Assembly: GCA_963770375.1 (NCBI GenBank)
Contig: CAVYPM010000017.1
Location: 372,001 to 436,000 of the forward strand
Length of the DNA: 64,000 nucleotides
Origin: DASVBE01 sp963770375
Lineage (GTDB): Bacteria > Actinomycetota > Actinomycetes > Streptosporangiales > Streptosporangiaceae
Direction: 5' to 3'
Shown here: one piece after another, positions 16,023-26,330 of the stretch
Layout: each line of letters starts with the position of its first letter
How positions within the stretch are numbered: position 1 is the stretch's first letter
Position numbers and translations under genes: made by a program
Notes under the pieces: model-generated
What the model was told of the DNA's origin: nothing
Seen by the model: only the letters and a program-made list of their open reading frames with translations
Databases searched by the model: none

Positions 16023-17108
16023 ATGAAGATGCTGCTCGGCTCCGGCGAACTCCGGGCCATGGCCCGCGGCTGCGCCATCCTCGGAGCCGGCGGGGGCGGC
16101 GACCCGCACCTGGGGCTGCTGCAGGTCCTCCAGGCCAGCGCCGACTACGGCCCGGTTCCCCTGGTGGACCTGGACGAGCTGCCGGACGATTCGCTGATCA
16201 TGCCGTGCGGCGGGATCGGCGCGCCCACGGTCAGCATCGAGAAGATCGAGAACGGCGACGAGGGCGGCCGGCTCCGGCAGTACCTGGAGGAGGTCACCGG
16301 GCGCAAGGTCAGCGCGCTGATGTCGACCGAGATCGGCGGTGCCAACGGCCTGCTGCCGGTGTGCTGGGCCGCGCAGATGGGCCTGCCGGTGCTGGACGGC
16401 GACGGCATGGGCCGCGCCTTCCCCGAGGTCCCGATGGTCGCCATGCACCTGGCCGGGATCTCGCCGAGCCCGGCCGTGATGACCGACGAGCGCGGCAACG
16501 TGATGACGTTCCGCACCATCAGCGGCGACTGGATGGAGCGGCTCGAGCGCGCCGCCGCCGTGGAGTTCGGCGGCTCCGCCTCGGCCACTGAGTACACCCT
16601 CACCGTGGCGCAGGCCCGCAGCGGCGGGATCGTGCCCAACACCGTCTCGCTGGCCATCAGGATCGGCCGGGCCGTGGCCGAGGCCGAGCGCAGCCCGGTC
16701 GACGCCCTGCTGGCCGACGTCGGCGGCTACCGCCTGATCAGCGGCAAGATCTCCGACGTGGAGCGGCGCACCACCAGCGGGTTCGTCCGCGGCTCGGTGC
16801 TCATCGAGGGCCTCGGCGACGACGCCGGCCGCCTGGCCCGGCTCGAGCTGCAGAACGAGAACCTGATCGCGCTGGAGCGCGGCCGCGTCCTCGCCTCGGT
16901 CCCCGACCTCATCTGCGTGCTCGACAGCGAGACCGCCGACGCGATCGTGACCGAGCGGATCCGCTACGGCCAGCGGGTTACTGTGATTGCCTTCGCCTGC
17001 GACCCGATCTGGCGGACCGACAAGGGCATCGCCACCGTGGGCCCGCGCGCGTTCGGCTACGACTTTGACTACAAGCCCGTGGAGGATCTCACCGGTGCCG
17101 GTACTTGA
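16023..17108 (+). CDS. DUF917 family protein
   Basis: 361 residues, full length for DUF917. The N-terminal glycine loop ARGCAILGAGGGGDP (about 14-28) and the central block STEIGGANGLLP (about 101-112) followed by PVLDGDGMGRAFPE (about 122-135) are family hallmarks; conserved Asp, His and Glu suggest a metal or phosphate site. DUF917 proteins almost always pair with hydantoinase/oxoprolinase proteins, and one lineage is reported as an S-methyl thiohydantoin desulfurase. First gene of a five-to-seven-gene operon; the hydantoinase start lies inside its last codons. Confidence 0.88.
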   Translation: MKMLLGSGELRAMARGCAILGAGGGGDPHLGLLQVLQASADYGPVPLVDLDELPDDSLIMPCGGIGAPTVSIEKIENGDEGGRLRQYLEEVTGRKVSALMSTEIGGANGLLPVCWAAQMGLPVLDGDGMGRAFPEVPMVAMHLAGISPSPAVMTDERGNVMTFRTISGDWMERLERAAAVEFGGSASATEYTLTVAQARSGGIVPNTVSLAIRIGRAVAEAERSPVDALLADVGGYRLISGKISDVERRTTSGFVRGSVLIEGLGDDAGRLARLELQNENLIALERGRVLASVPDLICVLDSETADAIVTERIRYGQRVTVIAFACDPIWRTDKGIATVGPRAFGYDFDYKPVEDLTGAGT

Positions 17109-18762
17109 CTGCCGCCTCGGCATTGACGTCGGCGGCACCAACACGGACGCGGTGATCCTGGACACCGCGGACCGGGTGCTGGCCAAGGCCAAGGTGCCCT
17201 GCACCCCGGACATCACCGGGGGCATCACCGCGGCGATCGATGCGGTCATGCAGGCGCCGGGCGCCGACCCCGCGCGCATCACCCACGTGATGCTCGGCAC
17301 CACCCACGCCACCAACGCGCTGCTGGAGCGCAAGCGGCTGCGCCGGGTGGCGGTCATCCGCATCGGCGGGCCAGCCACGTTCAGCGTCCGCCCGATGTTC
17401 GGCTGGCCTGGCGACCTGACCGAGGTGGTCTCGGCCGGCGCGGCGATCGTGGACGGCGGCATCGAGTTCGACGGCCGCGACCTGTCCCCGTTCGACGCCG
17501 ACGCGGTCGCCAGATTCCTCGGCGAGACCGCCGGCACGGCCGAGGCGGTTGCGATCACCAGCGTGTTCGCCCCCGTCTCACCGCGGCATGAGCTGCTGGC
17601 CGCGGACGTGGTCAAGCGCGAACTGGGCGACATCGAGGTCTCGCTCAGCCACGAGATCGGCACGCTCGGCCTGCTCGAGCGGGAGAACGCGACGATCCTG
17701 AACTCCGCCCTGATCGAGGTGGCCAGGGACGTGGCGAACGCCATGCAGGCCGCGCTGGCCGCGCACGGCCTGCGGCCCGCCACCTACTTCGCGCAGAACG
17801 ACGGCACGCTGATGGCCCTGGACCACGCGCTGCGCTACCCGGTGCTGACGATCGGCAGCGGCCCGGCCAACAGCATCCGCGGCGCGGCGTTCCTCACCGG
17901 CAGCGCCGACGCCCTGGTCGCCGACGTGGGCGGAACCTCCACCGACGTAGGGGTGCTGGTCAACGGGTTCCCGCGGGAGTCCTCGCTGGGCGTGGAGATC
18001 GGCGGGATCAGGACCAACTTCCGGATGCCCGACCTGGTCACGATCGCGCTCGGCGGCGGCTCGATGATCGACAGCGTGGACGGCCGGGCCCGCATCAGGC
18101 CGCAGAGCGTCGGCTACCGGCTGCTGGACGAGGCGCTGGTGTTCGGCGGAAGCACCCCCACGCTCACCGACAGCGCGGTCGCGGTGGGCCGGGCCGAACT
18201 GGGCGACGCGTCGCGGCTCGCGGGCCACCGCGACCTTCTCCAGGACGCCGCCCGCGCCGCCGACGTCGCGCTCAGCGACGCGATTGACCGGATCAAGACG
18301 TCCAAGGACGCGCGGCCGCTCGTCGCCGTCGGCGGCGGCAGTATCCTGGTCCCCGACCGTATCCCCGGGGTCAGCGAGGTCATCCGCCCGGACCACTTCG
18401 ACGCAGCTAACGCGATCGGCGCCGCCATCGCCTCGGTCAGCGGCAACGTCGACCGGATCTTCCACCTGGGCACCAGCGGCCGGCAGGCCATCCTGGAGGA
18501 GGCCCAGGACGAGGCGCGGGAGCACGCGGTCGCCGCCGGTGCGGACCCCGACACGGTGCAGATCGTCGAGCTCGAGGAGATCCCGCTGTCGTATCTCACC
18601 TCGCCCGCGATCCGGATCCGCGCCAAGGCGGCCGGCGCCCTCGGCGGCCTGCCCGAGCAGCATCTGCAAGCCCACCTGGGCCGCCAGTCCAGGGCGGTCA
18701 GGAAGTCCTGGCCCGCGACAGAATTAGCGGGCACCCGGACAGACCACGGAGGTCAGTCATGA
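17095..18762 (+). CDS. Hydantoinase/oxoprolinase family protein
   Basis: 555 residues from GTG at 17095, chosen because GGAGG lies upstream and the family start CRLGIDVGGTNTDAVILD follows at once; it overlaps the DUF917 stop by 14 bp. GIDVGGTNTD is the ATP-binding phosphate-1 loop of the ASKHA fold. The second half contains VADVGGTSTDVGVL and IALGGGSMID, the paired loops of the Hydantoinase_A domain. Family members use ATP to open five-membered cyclic amides such as hydantoins and 5-oxoproline. Its TGA overlaps the ATG of the solute-binding protein gene. Confidence 0.88.
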   Translation: MPVLDCRLGIDVGGTNTDAVILDTADRVLAKAKVPCTPDITGGITAAIDAVMQAPGADPARITHVMLGTTHATNALLERKRLRRVAVIRIGGPATFSVRPMFGWPGDLTEVVSAGAAIVDGGIEFDGRDLSPFDADAVARFLGETAGTAEAVAITSVFAPVSPRHELLAADVVKRELGDIEVSLSHEIGTLGLLERENATILNSALIEVARDVANAMQAALAAHGLRPATYFAQNDGTLMALDHALRYPVLTIGSGPANSIRGAAFLTGSADALVADVGGTSTDVGVLVNGFPRESSLGVEIGGIRTNFRMPDLVTIALGGGSMIDSVDGRARIRPQSVGYRLLDEALVFGGSTPTLTDSAVAVGRAELGDASRLAGHRDLLQDAARAADVALSDAIDRIKTSKDARPLVAVGGGSILVPDRIPGVSEVIRPDHFDAANAIGAAIASVSGNVDRIFHLGTSGRQAILEEAQDEAREHAVAAGADPDTVQIVELEEIPLSYLTSPAIRIRAKAAGALGGLPEQHLQAHLGRQSRAVRKSWPATELAGTRTDHGGQS

Positions 18763-20382
18763 AGCGCCCAGGCGCCCTACTTTCCGCTGCCGGCCTGGCG
18801 CTGGCCCTGGGGGCCGCCGCCTGCAGCAGCGGCGGCGCCCCCTCATCATCCTCTGGGTCGGGATCCGCGGCCCCGGCCGGGCCGGTCAACCGGACCTTCA
18901 CTTACGACACCACCGCCCCGGTGATGGACGACGGCTGGGACCCGGCCACGGAGTACTCCGACGCCATCATCGCGATGAGCAACATGTACGAGACGCTCAC
19001 CCGCTACGACTCGGCTACGCACCAGGTCAAGCCGCTGCTCGCGACCTCGTGGTCGTCCTCGAAGAACGGGCTGACCTGGACGTTCCACCTGCGGCAGGGC
19101 GTGAAGTTCCACACCGGCCGGCTGATGACCGCGCAGGCGGCCAAGGCCGCGATCGAGCGGACGATCAAGCTGAACGGCGGCGCTGCCTACGTGTGGGGCG
19201 CGGTCAAGTCCATCGACGCGCCGGGCCCGGACACGCTGGTGTTCCACCTGAGGTACCCGTCCCCGCTTGACCTCGAGGCGTCCGCGGACTATTCGGCGTA
19301 CATCTACGACACCAAGGCGGCGGGCAGCGGCAGCCTCACCAAGTGGCTGAACACCCCGCACGACGCGGGAACTGGCCCGTACACCGTGCAGACCTGGAAC
19401 AAGGGCCAGGAGTTCGAGGTCACGCAGACCCAGTTCCCCGGATACTGGGGCGGCTGGAAGGGCTCGCACTTCACCAAGGTCGTGTACCGGGTCGTGACCC
19501 AGGACACCACCTCGGCGCAGCTGCTGCGCTCGGGCCAGGTCAGCTTCGTGGAGCAGATGGCCCCGGCGCTGTGGGACTCGCTGCGCGGCGCGCCCGGCGT
19601 CCGGCTGGTCAGCGCGGCGTCCTGGCAGAACCTGCTCGGCCAGCTGAACGCCAAGACGCTGAGCCTGCCCGAGCGGCAGGCGATCTTGTACGGCATCAAC
19701 TACAACGGCATCGTCGCGGCGCTGAAGGGCGCCGCGACCCTGTCCAGCGGTCTCGTCCCTGACGGATTGTTCGGTCACTTCGGCAGCAGCAGCCTCCCGA
19801 ATTACCGCTACGATCCGGCGAAGGCCGCCAGCCTCCTGAACAGCATCGGGTACGGCCCGGGTAAGAAGCCGCTGAACCTGTCCCTCACCTACACGCAAGG
19901 GGACAGCAACGAGCAGGTCGTCGCCACGCTCATGAAGTCCAGCCTGGCCAAGCTGAACATCAACCTGAGCATCCAGTCGCTGGCCTGGCCGACCCAGTGG
20001 GGCAAGGCCAAGTCCGCCAACCCGGCCCAGCACCAGGACATCTTCTTCGAGTACTGGTGGCCGGACTACGCCGACCCGTACTCGTGGTTCGTCAACCTGC
20101 TGGAGACCGAGAAGCAGCCGTACTTCAACCTCTCCTACTACTCCAACCCGGGGCTGGACAAGCAGATCAACCGGGTCGAGACGCTGGTCGCCACCAACCG
20201 GACGGCCGGGCCAGGCGCTGTACAAGTCGATGCAGGAGACGATCCTCCAGCAGGCCCCGCTCACGGTCCTGTACAACGACACCTACCAGTACGCGATGTC
20301 GTCCGGGTTCACCGGATTCACGTCCAACCCGGCCTACCCGAACGTCGTCTTCGTGCATGACCTGACGCCCACGGGCAGTTGA
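18759..20382 (+). CDS. Opp/Dpp-type ABC transporter solute-binding lipoprotein (one frame break)
   Basis: A lipoprotein signal (LLSAAGLALALGAAAC, Cys at about 22) is followed by a Ser/Gly linker and the SBP_bac_5 fold: SNMYETLTRYD, TWTFHLRQGVKFH and the PLDLEAS region. The frame that starts at 18759 runs out of homology after VATNRTAGPG near 20210. The expected C-terminus (QALYKSMQETILQQAPL ... VVFVHDLTPTGS) is in another frame and ends at 20382, where its TGA overlaps the TTG start of the permease. The coupling makes a single-base error or recent indel near 20205-20215 the best reading. About 540 residues. It would deliver the operon's substrate to the permeases. Confidence 0.82.
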
Positions 20383-21395
20383 CGGCCTATATCGTCCGCC
20401 GGTGCGCGCTGGCGGTCGTGGTCGTCGCGGGCGTCGTGATCCTGACGTTCGTGATCGCCCACGCGGTTCCCGGTGACCCGGCGGCGACCTGGGCCGGGCC
20501 GCACGCCTCCGCGGCCGAGGTGGCCAGCGCGCGCCGGTTCCTCGGCCTGGACCGGCCGCTGCCGGTCCAGCTGGTGAGCTACTTCGGCGGCCTCCTGTCC
20601 GGCAACTGGGGGGTGTCGATCCACACCCACCAGACGGTGCTGTCCGACCTGGGCACCGCCGCGCCCGCCACGCTGGAGCTGGTCATCGTGGCGCTGGTGA
20701 TCGCGGTCCTGGTGGGCGTCCCGGCCGGGCTGTGGTCCGCGATGCGGCCGGGCCGGGCGGCGGACCAGGCGGTCAGGGCCGGGGCGATCCTCGGCGTGTC
20801 GATGCCGGTGTTCTGGATGGCGCTGATCTTCCAGCTGGTTTTCGCGCAGCGGCTGCACCTGCTGCCGGTGGCCGGCGAGTACTCCCCGAACCTGCTGCTC
20901 ACCCGGCCGCTGGCGCACCGCACCGGGTTCGGGGTGCTCGACGCCCTGCTCACCGGCAACTGGCCGATGCTCGGCAGCACGCTGATCCACCTGGTGCTGC
21001 CCGCGCTGGTGGTGGCCGCCTACCCGGCCGGGCTGATCGCCCGGATCGTCCGCGCCCAGGTGCTGGACGACGCGGGCGGGACGCACGTCCAGATGGCCCG
21101 GGCGCTGGGCCTGCCGGAGCGGACCATCTTCGCCCGCTACCTGATGAAGCTGGCCTGGAACCCGGTCGCCGCCACGCTGGCCCTGGTCTTCGGCTACTCG
21201 CTGGTGAACACGTTCCTGGTCGAGTCGATCTTCGACTGGCCGGGGCTCGGCAGCTACGCGTCCGCGTCGATCGCCGCGCTCGACACCCCCGCGATCCTCG
21301 GCGTGACCCTGTTCGTGGCGATCCTGTACGTGGCCGCCAACCTGGTCGCGGACCTCGTGCAGGCGGCCCTCGACCCGAGGATCGCGCTGCGGTGA
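20379..21395 (+). CDS. ABC transporter permease, DppB-like
   Basis: 338 residues from TTG at 20379 (overlapping the upstream TGA by 4 bp). Six transmembrane helices are visible: TM1 at about 10-28 (AVVVVAGVVILTFVIAHAV), then the periplasmic region GDPAATWAG and the transmembrane core. The EAA loop that docks on the ATPase is at about 245-262 (MARALGLPERTIFARYL). This is the OppB/DppB subunit of peptide/nickel-type importers. It overlaps the next permease by 4 bp. Confidence 0.9.
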   Translation: MTAYIVRRCALAVVVVAGVVILTFVIAHAVPGDPAATWAGPHASAAEVASARRFLGLDRPLPVQLVSYFGGLLSGNWGVSIHTHQTVLSDLGTAAPATLELVIVALVIAVLVGVPAGLWSAMRPGRAADQAVRAGAILGVSMPVFWMALIFQLVFAQRLHLLPVAGEYSPNLLLTRPLAHRTGFGVLDALLTGNWPMLGSTLIHLVLPALVVAAYPAGLIARIVRAQVLDDAGGTHVQMARALGLPERTIFARYLMKLAWNPVAATLALVFGYSLVNTFLVESIFDWPGLGSYASASIAALDTPAILGVTLFVAILYVAANLVADLVQAALDPRIALR

Positions 21396-22303
21396 TCGAG
21401 ACCCCGTCCGTTCCGTCCAGCTCCGGCGGCCGCCCGGCCGCCCCCCGCTGGCGCCGCGCCCCCGGCCAGCCCGGCCTGCTGCGCGGCAACCCGCTGCTGC
21501 TGGCCGGCGGCGCCGTCGCGGTCCTCATCGTCGTGGTCGCGCTCTTCGCGCCGCTGCTGGCGCCGTTCCCGGCCGACGCGGGCTCGGCCACGCACCCGTT
21601 CGCGGTGCTGCGGCCGCCGTCCGCCGTGCACTGGTTCGGCACCGACCAGGTCGGCAGGGACGTCGCCTCCCGGGTCATCTACGGCGCCCGGGTGTCCCCG
21701 CTGATCGCGGTGTTCGTGCTGCTGATCGCGGGCGTGATCGGGATCCCGCTGGGCGTCGTGGCGGGCTACTTCGGCGGCTGGCTGGACGACGTGATCATGC
21801 GGGTCACCGACGTCTTCCTGGCCTTCCCGGCGCTGCTGCTGGCGCTGGTCCTCGCCGCGGTGCTGCCGCCCAGCCTGACCACGGTGACGATCGCGATCGC
21901 GGCCACCTGGTGGCCCTGGTACACCCGGCTGATCCGCGGCCAGGCCGCGTCGGTGGCCGGCCGCCCGTACGTGGAAGCCTGCCGGGCGCTGGGCATCTCC
22001 CGCCGCCGGATCATCTTCCGGCACATCCTGCCCAACTCCATCACCCCGCTGATCGTGCAGATCTCGCTGGACGTGGGCGGGGTGATCCTGACCGCCTCGG
22101 CGCTGTCGTTCCTCGGCCTGGGCGCGCAGGACCCGACGCCGGACTGGGGCCTGATGGTGGCCTCCGGGCAGGCGTACTTCACCACCGCCTGGTGGCTGGT
22201 CACCTTCCCCGGCCTGGCCATCCTGATCACCGCGTTCGGCTTCAACCTGCTCGGCGACGGGCTGCGGGACCAGCTCGATCCGCGGCGGGTGATGCTGCGG
22301 TGA
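21392..22303 (+). CDS. ABC transporter permease, DppC-like
   Basis: 303 residues from GTG at 21392, the start that overlaps the DppB stop (GTGA). N-terminal cytoplasmic segment rich in Pro/Arg, then TM1 (LAGGAVAVLIVVVALFAPLLA), the HWFGTDQVGRDVASRVIYGAR block typical of OppC/DppC, five further helices, and the EAA loop YVEACRALGISRRRIIFRHILPN (about 196-218). Forms the translocation pore with the DppB-like subunit. Confidence 0.9.
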   Translation: MIETPSVPSSSGGRPAAPRWRRAPGQPGLLRGNPLLLAGGAVAVLIVVVALFAPLLAPFPADAGSATHPFAVLRPPSAVHWFGTDQVGRDVASRVIYGARVSPLIAVFVLLIAGVIGIPLGVVAGYFGGWLDDVIMRVTDVFLAFPALLLALVLAAVLPPSLTTVTIAIAATWWPWYTRLIRGQAASVAGRPYVEACRALGISRRRIIFRHILPNSITPLIVQISLDVGGVILTASALSFLGLGAQDPTPDWGLMVASGQAYFTTAWWLVTFPGLAILITAFGFNLLGDGLRDQLDPRRVMLR

Positions 22304-23076
22304 GGCTGGAGCTGCGCGGGCTGACGGTGCGGTTCGGCGACCGGGCCGTCGTGGACATCGATCACCTGGCGGTCGGGCAGGCCGAGATCGTCGGGCTGGC
22401 CGGGGAGAGCGGGTCCGGCAAGTCGATGACCACGCTGGCCGTGCTCGGCCTGGCGCATACGGCCGGCGCCCGGGTGGCCGGGAGCATCACGCTGGACGGC
22501 CAGGAGCTGACCGGGCTGTCCCCGGGCCAGTACCGCGACCTGCGCGGCCGCCGGATCGCGGCGATCTTCCAGAGCCCGGCGACCGCGTTCAACCCGGTGT
22601 TCCGCGTCGGCCATATCGCCGCCCGGGCGCTGCGCCAGCACGGGCTGGCCGGCAGCGAGGCCACCGACCGGCTGGCCGCGGCGATGCGCAGCGTGCTGCT
22701 GGCCCCGGACCTGCTGCGCCGCTACCCCAGCCAGCTGTCCGGCGGCCAGCTGCAGCGGGTGGCGATCGCGCTGGCCCTGGCCCTGCGCGCGGAGGTGCTG
22801 CTGGCCGACGAGCCGACCAGCGCGCTGGACGTCACGGTCCAGGCCCAGGTGCTCGAGCTGCTGCGGGAACTGCGCGACCGGGACGGCATGTCGGTCCTGT
22901 TCATCAGCCACGACCTGGCCGTTGTCGCGGAGATGTGCGACCGGGTGGCGATCATGCGCGCGGGCTCGATCGTGGAGCAGGGCCCGGCCGCCCGGGTGCT
23001 GGCCGCGCCCGCCGACAGCTACACGGCCGAACTGCTGGCCGCGGTCCCCACGATTGGCTCAGGAGCGCCCCCGTGA
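22300..23076 (+). CDS. ABC transporter ATP-binding protein, OppD/DppD-like
   Basis: 258 residues from GTG at 22300, overlapping the preceding stop. Walker A GESGSGKS (35-42), Q-loop FQSP (90-93), signature LSGGQ (146-150), Walker B VLLADE (166-171) and H-loop SHD are all intact, so it should hydrolyse ATP. It lacks the C-terminal oligopeptide-transporter extension seen in the next gene, making it a short DppD-type subunit. Stop overlaps the start of the second ATPase. Confidence 0.9.
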   Translation: MRLELRGLTVRFGDRAVVDIDHLAVGQAEIVGLAGESGSGKSMTTLAVLGLAHTAGARVAGSITLDGQELTGLSPGQYRDLRGRRIAAIFQSPATAFNPVFRVGHIAARALRQHGLAGSEATDRLAAAMRSVLLAPDLLRRYPSQLSGGQLQRVAIALALALRAEVLLADEPTSALDVTVQAQVLELLRELRDRDGMSVLFISHDLAVVAEMCDRVAIMRAGSIVEQGPAARVLAAPADSYTAELLAAVPTIGSGAPP

Positions 23077-24095
23077 CCGCCGCCGAGCCAGCTAGCACCG
23101 CGGTCCCCCGCCAGGAGGAACGGGCCGCCACCGCGCTGCTGGAGATCAGGGACCTGGTCGTCCGCTTCGGGCCGGTGCGCGCGGTCGACGGCGTCACCCT
23201 GGCCATCCCCTCTGGCCCGTTCGGCCTCGCCCTGGTGGGCGAGAGCGGCTCCGGCAAGACCACGATCGGCCGGGCCGTCCTGCACCTGGTGCCCGCCGTC
23301 GGCGGTCAGGTCCGGTTCGAGGGCGCCGACGTGACAAAGCTGCGCGGCCGGAAGCTCAGGGCCTACCGGCGGGCCGCGCAGATCGTGTTCCAGGACCCGG
23401 ACAACAGCCTCGACCCGCGGCTGCGGGTGGGCGCGGCGATCGGCGAGGTGCTGGCCGCGCACCGGATCGTGCCCCGCGGCCGGGCCAGCCAGCGAACCGC
23501 CGAGCTGCTCGGCGAGGCCGGCCTCGACCCCGCGCTGGCCGCCCGGTATCCGCACCAGCTGTCCGGCGGGCAGCGGCAGCGGGTGGCGATCGCCCGCGCG
23601 CTGTCGGTGCAGCCCCGGCTGCTGGTGCTGGACGAGCCGACCAGCGCGCTCGACGTGCGCACCCAGGCCCGGATCCTGGACCTGATCGCGGGCCTGCGCG
23701 CCCGGCGGAGCCTGTCCTATCTGCTGATCACGCACAACTTCGCGGTGGTCAGCCAGCTGTGCGAGCAGACCGCGGTGCTGTACCTGGGCCGGGTAGTGGA
23801 AAGCGGCCCCACCGGGGCGCTGCTCGGCGCGCCCGCGCACCCCTACACCCAGGCGCTGCGGTCCGCCGTGCCGGAGATCAGCGCGGACCGGCGGCGGCAG
23901 CGGATCGTGCTGCCCGGCGACCCGCCGGACGCCACCAGGCCACCGCCCGGCTGCGTGTTCCACCCGCGCTGCCCGCTGGCCATCGACCGGTGCCGCACCG
24001 AGGTCCCCGCGCTCACCGCGATCCGCCCCGGCCGTCAGGTGGCCTGCCACCGCGCCGAGGAGGTCCTGGCCGGAGCCAGCGCCAGCGCCGGCTAA
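23073..24095 (+). CDS. ABC transporter ATP-binding protein, OppF/DppF-like
   Basis: 340 residues from GTG at 23073, preceded by AGGAG. Walker A GESGSGKT (56-63), FQDP Q-loop, LSGGQ (163-167), Walker B LVLDE (184-188), and a C-terminal oligo_HPY extension with PPGCVFHPRCPLAIDRC, whose cysteines can hold an iron-sulfur cluster in this family. Last gene of the operon; its stop overlaps the convergent recQ stop by 4 bp. Confidence 0.9.
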   Translation: MTAAEPASTAVPRQEERAATALLEIRDLVVRFGPVRAVDGVTLAIPSGPFGLALVGESGSGKTTIGRAVLHLVPAVGGQVRFEGADVTKLRGRKLRAYRRAAQIVFQDPDNSLDPRLRVGAAIGEVLAAHRIVPRGRASQRTAELLGEAGLDPALAARYPHQLSGGQRQRVAIARALSVQPRLLVLDEPTSALDVRTQARILDLIAGLRARRSLSYLLITHNFAVVSQLCEQTAVLYLGRVVESGPTGALLGAPAHPYTQALRSAVPEISADRRRQRIVLPGDPPDATRPPPGCVFHPRCPLAIDRCRTEVPALTAIRPGRQVACHRAEEVLAGASASAG

Positions 24096-26012
24096 CCGAA
24101 CAGGTCCGGCGGTGGCTCGTCCGGCCACTCCGGGTCGCCCGCCGCATCCCCGCCGCTAGCCCCCCCGGGGCCATCCCCGCCGCCCAGCACCCCCAGCACG
24201 CCCGGGCCGTACTTCGCCAGCTTGCTCTCCCCCACCCCGCTGATCCCGGCCAGCCCGGCCAGGCTGCCGGGCCGCGCCGTCGCGATCTGCCGCAGCGTCG
24301 CGTCATGGAAGATCACGTAGGCGGGCAGGCCGAGCTCCTTCGCGGTGGCCCCGCGCCACGCCCGCAGCTTCTGGAACAGCGCCTCGTCCTCGCCGCTCAG
24401 CTGCGCCACGGCGGCACCGCCCCCGGCCGCCGACCCCGCCTTGGCCGCCGTCGGCCGCGGCCCGCTTCGGCTTCTCCGGCTCGCGGCGCAGCATGACCTG
24501 GCGCCGCCCGCCGAGAACATCCCCGCTCTCCGGCGTCAGCACCAGCGTGCCGTAATTCCCCTCGACGGCCAGCAATCCACGCGCCAGCAGCTGACGCACC
24601 ACGCCCCGCCACTCCGCCTCGCTCAGCTCCTCGCCCACGCCGAACACGGTCAGCGAGGCGTGGTCGAAGTCGATCACCCGGGGCGTCTTGCGGCCGAGAA
24701 GGATGTCGGTGATGTGCCCGGCGCCGAACTTCTGGTTCCGCTCCCGCTTCAGCCGCAGCACCGCGGACAGCAGCTTCTGCGCGGCGATCGTGCCGTCCCA
24801 GGACTGCGGCGGGGCCAGGCACGTGTCGCAGTTGCCGCACGCGCCCGACGTCTCGCCGAAGTAGTTCAGCAGCTGGGACCGGCGGCAGTCGACGGTCTCG
24901 CACAGCGCGAGCATCGCGTCCAGGTGCGCGGCCAGCCGGCGCCGGTGCGCCAGGTCGCCCTCGGACCCGTCGATCAGCCGCCGCTGCAGCACGACGTCCT
25001 GCAGCCCGTAGGCCAGCCACGCGGTCGACGGCTCGCCGTCCCGGCCGGCCCGGCCGGTCTCCTGGTAGTAGCCCTCGACCGACTTGGGCAGGTCCAGGTG
25101 CGCCACGAAGCGGACGTCGGGCTTGTCGATGCCCATCCCGAACGCGATCGTGGCCACCATGATCAGGCCGTCCTCGCGCAGGAACCGGGCCTGGTTCGCG
25201 GCCCGGGTGGGCCCGTCGAGCCCGGCGTGGTACGGCAGCGCGGTCAGCCCGTTGCGGCACAGCGTTTCCGCGGTTTTTTCTACGGAGGCCCGCGACAGGC
25301 AGTACACGATGCCCGCGTCGCCGTCGTGCTCGCCGCGGACCAGGCCGAGCAGCTGGCGGGCGGGCTCGGCCTTGGGCTCGATCCGGTACTGGATGTTCGG
25401 CCGGTCGAAGCTGGACACGAACTGCCGCGCGCCGGACAGGCCAAGGCGGCTCACGATCTCGTCCCTGGTCGCCCGGGTCGCGGTGGCGGTCAGCGCGATC
25501 CGCGGCACCTGCGGCCAGCGGGTGTGCAGCCCGGACAGCTCCAGGTAGTCCGGCCGGAAGTCGTGGCCCCACTGGGACACGCAGTGCGCCTCGTCGATCG
25601 CGAACAGCGCGATCCGGCCGCGGTCCAGCAGCCGCACCGCGGACTCGGTGTTCAGCCGCTCCGGCGCCAGGTACAGCAGGTCGAGCTCGCCGGCCAGGAA
25701 GTCCGCCTCCACCCGGCGCCGCGCCGCGGCGTCCTGGGTGGAGTTCAGGAAGCCCGCCCGGATGCCCAGCGCGGTCAGCGCGTCCACCTGGTCCTGCATG
25801 AGCGCGATCAGCGGCGAGATGACCACCCCGGTGCCCGGCCGGACCAGCGCCGGGATCTGGTAGCACAGTGACTTGCCGCCGCCGGTCGGCATCAGCACCA
25901 CCGCGTCGCCGCCGCCGCACAGGTGCCCGATGACCTCGGCCTGCGTCCCGCGGAACGAGTCGTAGCCGAAAACCCGCCGGAGCACCTCCAGCGGCTCGCT
26001 CCCCGAAGTCAC
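24092..26012 (-). CDS. recQ: ATP-dependent DNA helicase RecQ (one frame break)
   Basis: About 639 residues when joined. Walker A PTGGGKS (42-48), DEAH box (140-143, FAIDEAHCVSQWGHDF) and motifs IV-VI (GMGIDKPDVR, QETGRAGRDG) are intact. A zinc-binding Cys set follows (CRRSQLLNYFG, CGNCDTC), then winged helix. The frame breaks in the Gly/Ala-rich linker near 24430-24460. The HRDC domain (EDEALFQKLRAWRGATAKELGLPAYVIFHDATL...) continues in another frame to 24092. RecQ unwinds DNA at stalled forks and in recombination. A single-base error in a G-rich linker is the likeliest cause. Confidence 0.88.
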
Positions 26013-26330
26013 CGTCGAATTCTATGGCGGGCCACCGACATGAGACGCTGTCCCGCCGATTCGCTCCCGATTCAGGATTGATTACGGCTCGTCCCCGCGG
26101 GCCACTCCCACGACGCCCGTCTGCCGCGGGCCGGGCCACCAGTCCCCGATTCCCGCGCCCTGGCGGGTTAGGCTGGCCCCCTGGCCACCGCTTGGGCCGA
26201 ATTTGATAGTGAATCGCAGCATTCTAGACACCGTGTCTAACGCGCTGTTATTCTCCCCGGAAAGCCGGGCCTGGGCCCCTTCCCAGCGGGGCCGGCGGCG
26301 CCACAGGGCACCTGCAGTGAGGGGGCAGGT
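26013..26330. other. Divergent promoter region of recQ and the orphan solute-binding protein
   Basis: 318 bp. It holds a plausible plus-strand promoter (TTGATA at 26203-26208, 16-bp spacer, TAGACA at 26225-26230) whose -10 is covered by the 15-bp operator described separately. No gene seen. Confidence 0.5.
26225..26239 (+). promoter_or_regulatory. Palindromic operator, copy 1 (TetR candidate)
   Basis: TAGACACCGTGTCTA: perfect 7-bp arms around one base, 92-106 bp before the solute-binding protein start. Its minus-strand-oriented relative TGGACACCGCGTCCA lies before the tetR-family gene (28996-29010); the two match at 12 of 15 positions. Size and symmetry suit a TetR dimer. Confidence 0.65.
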
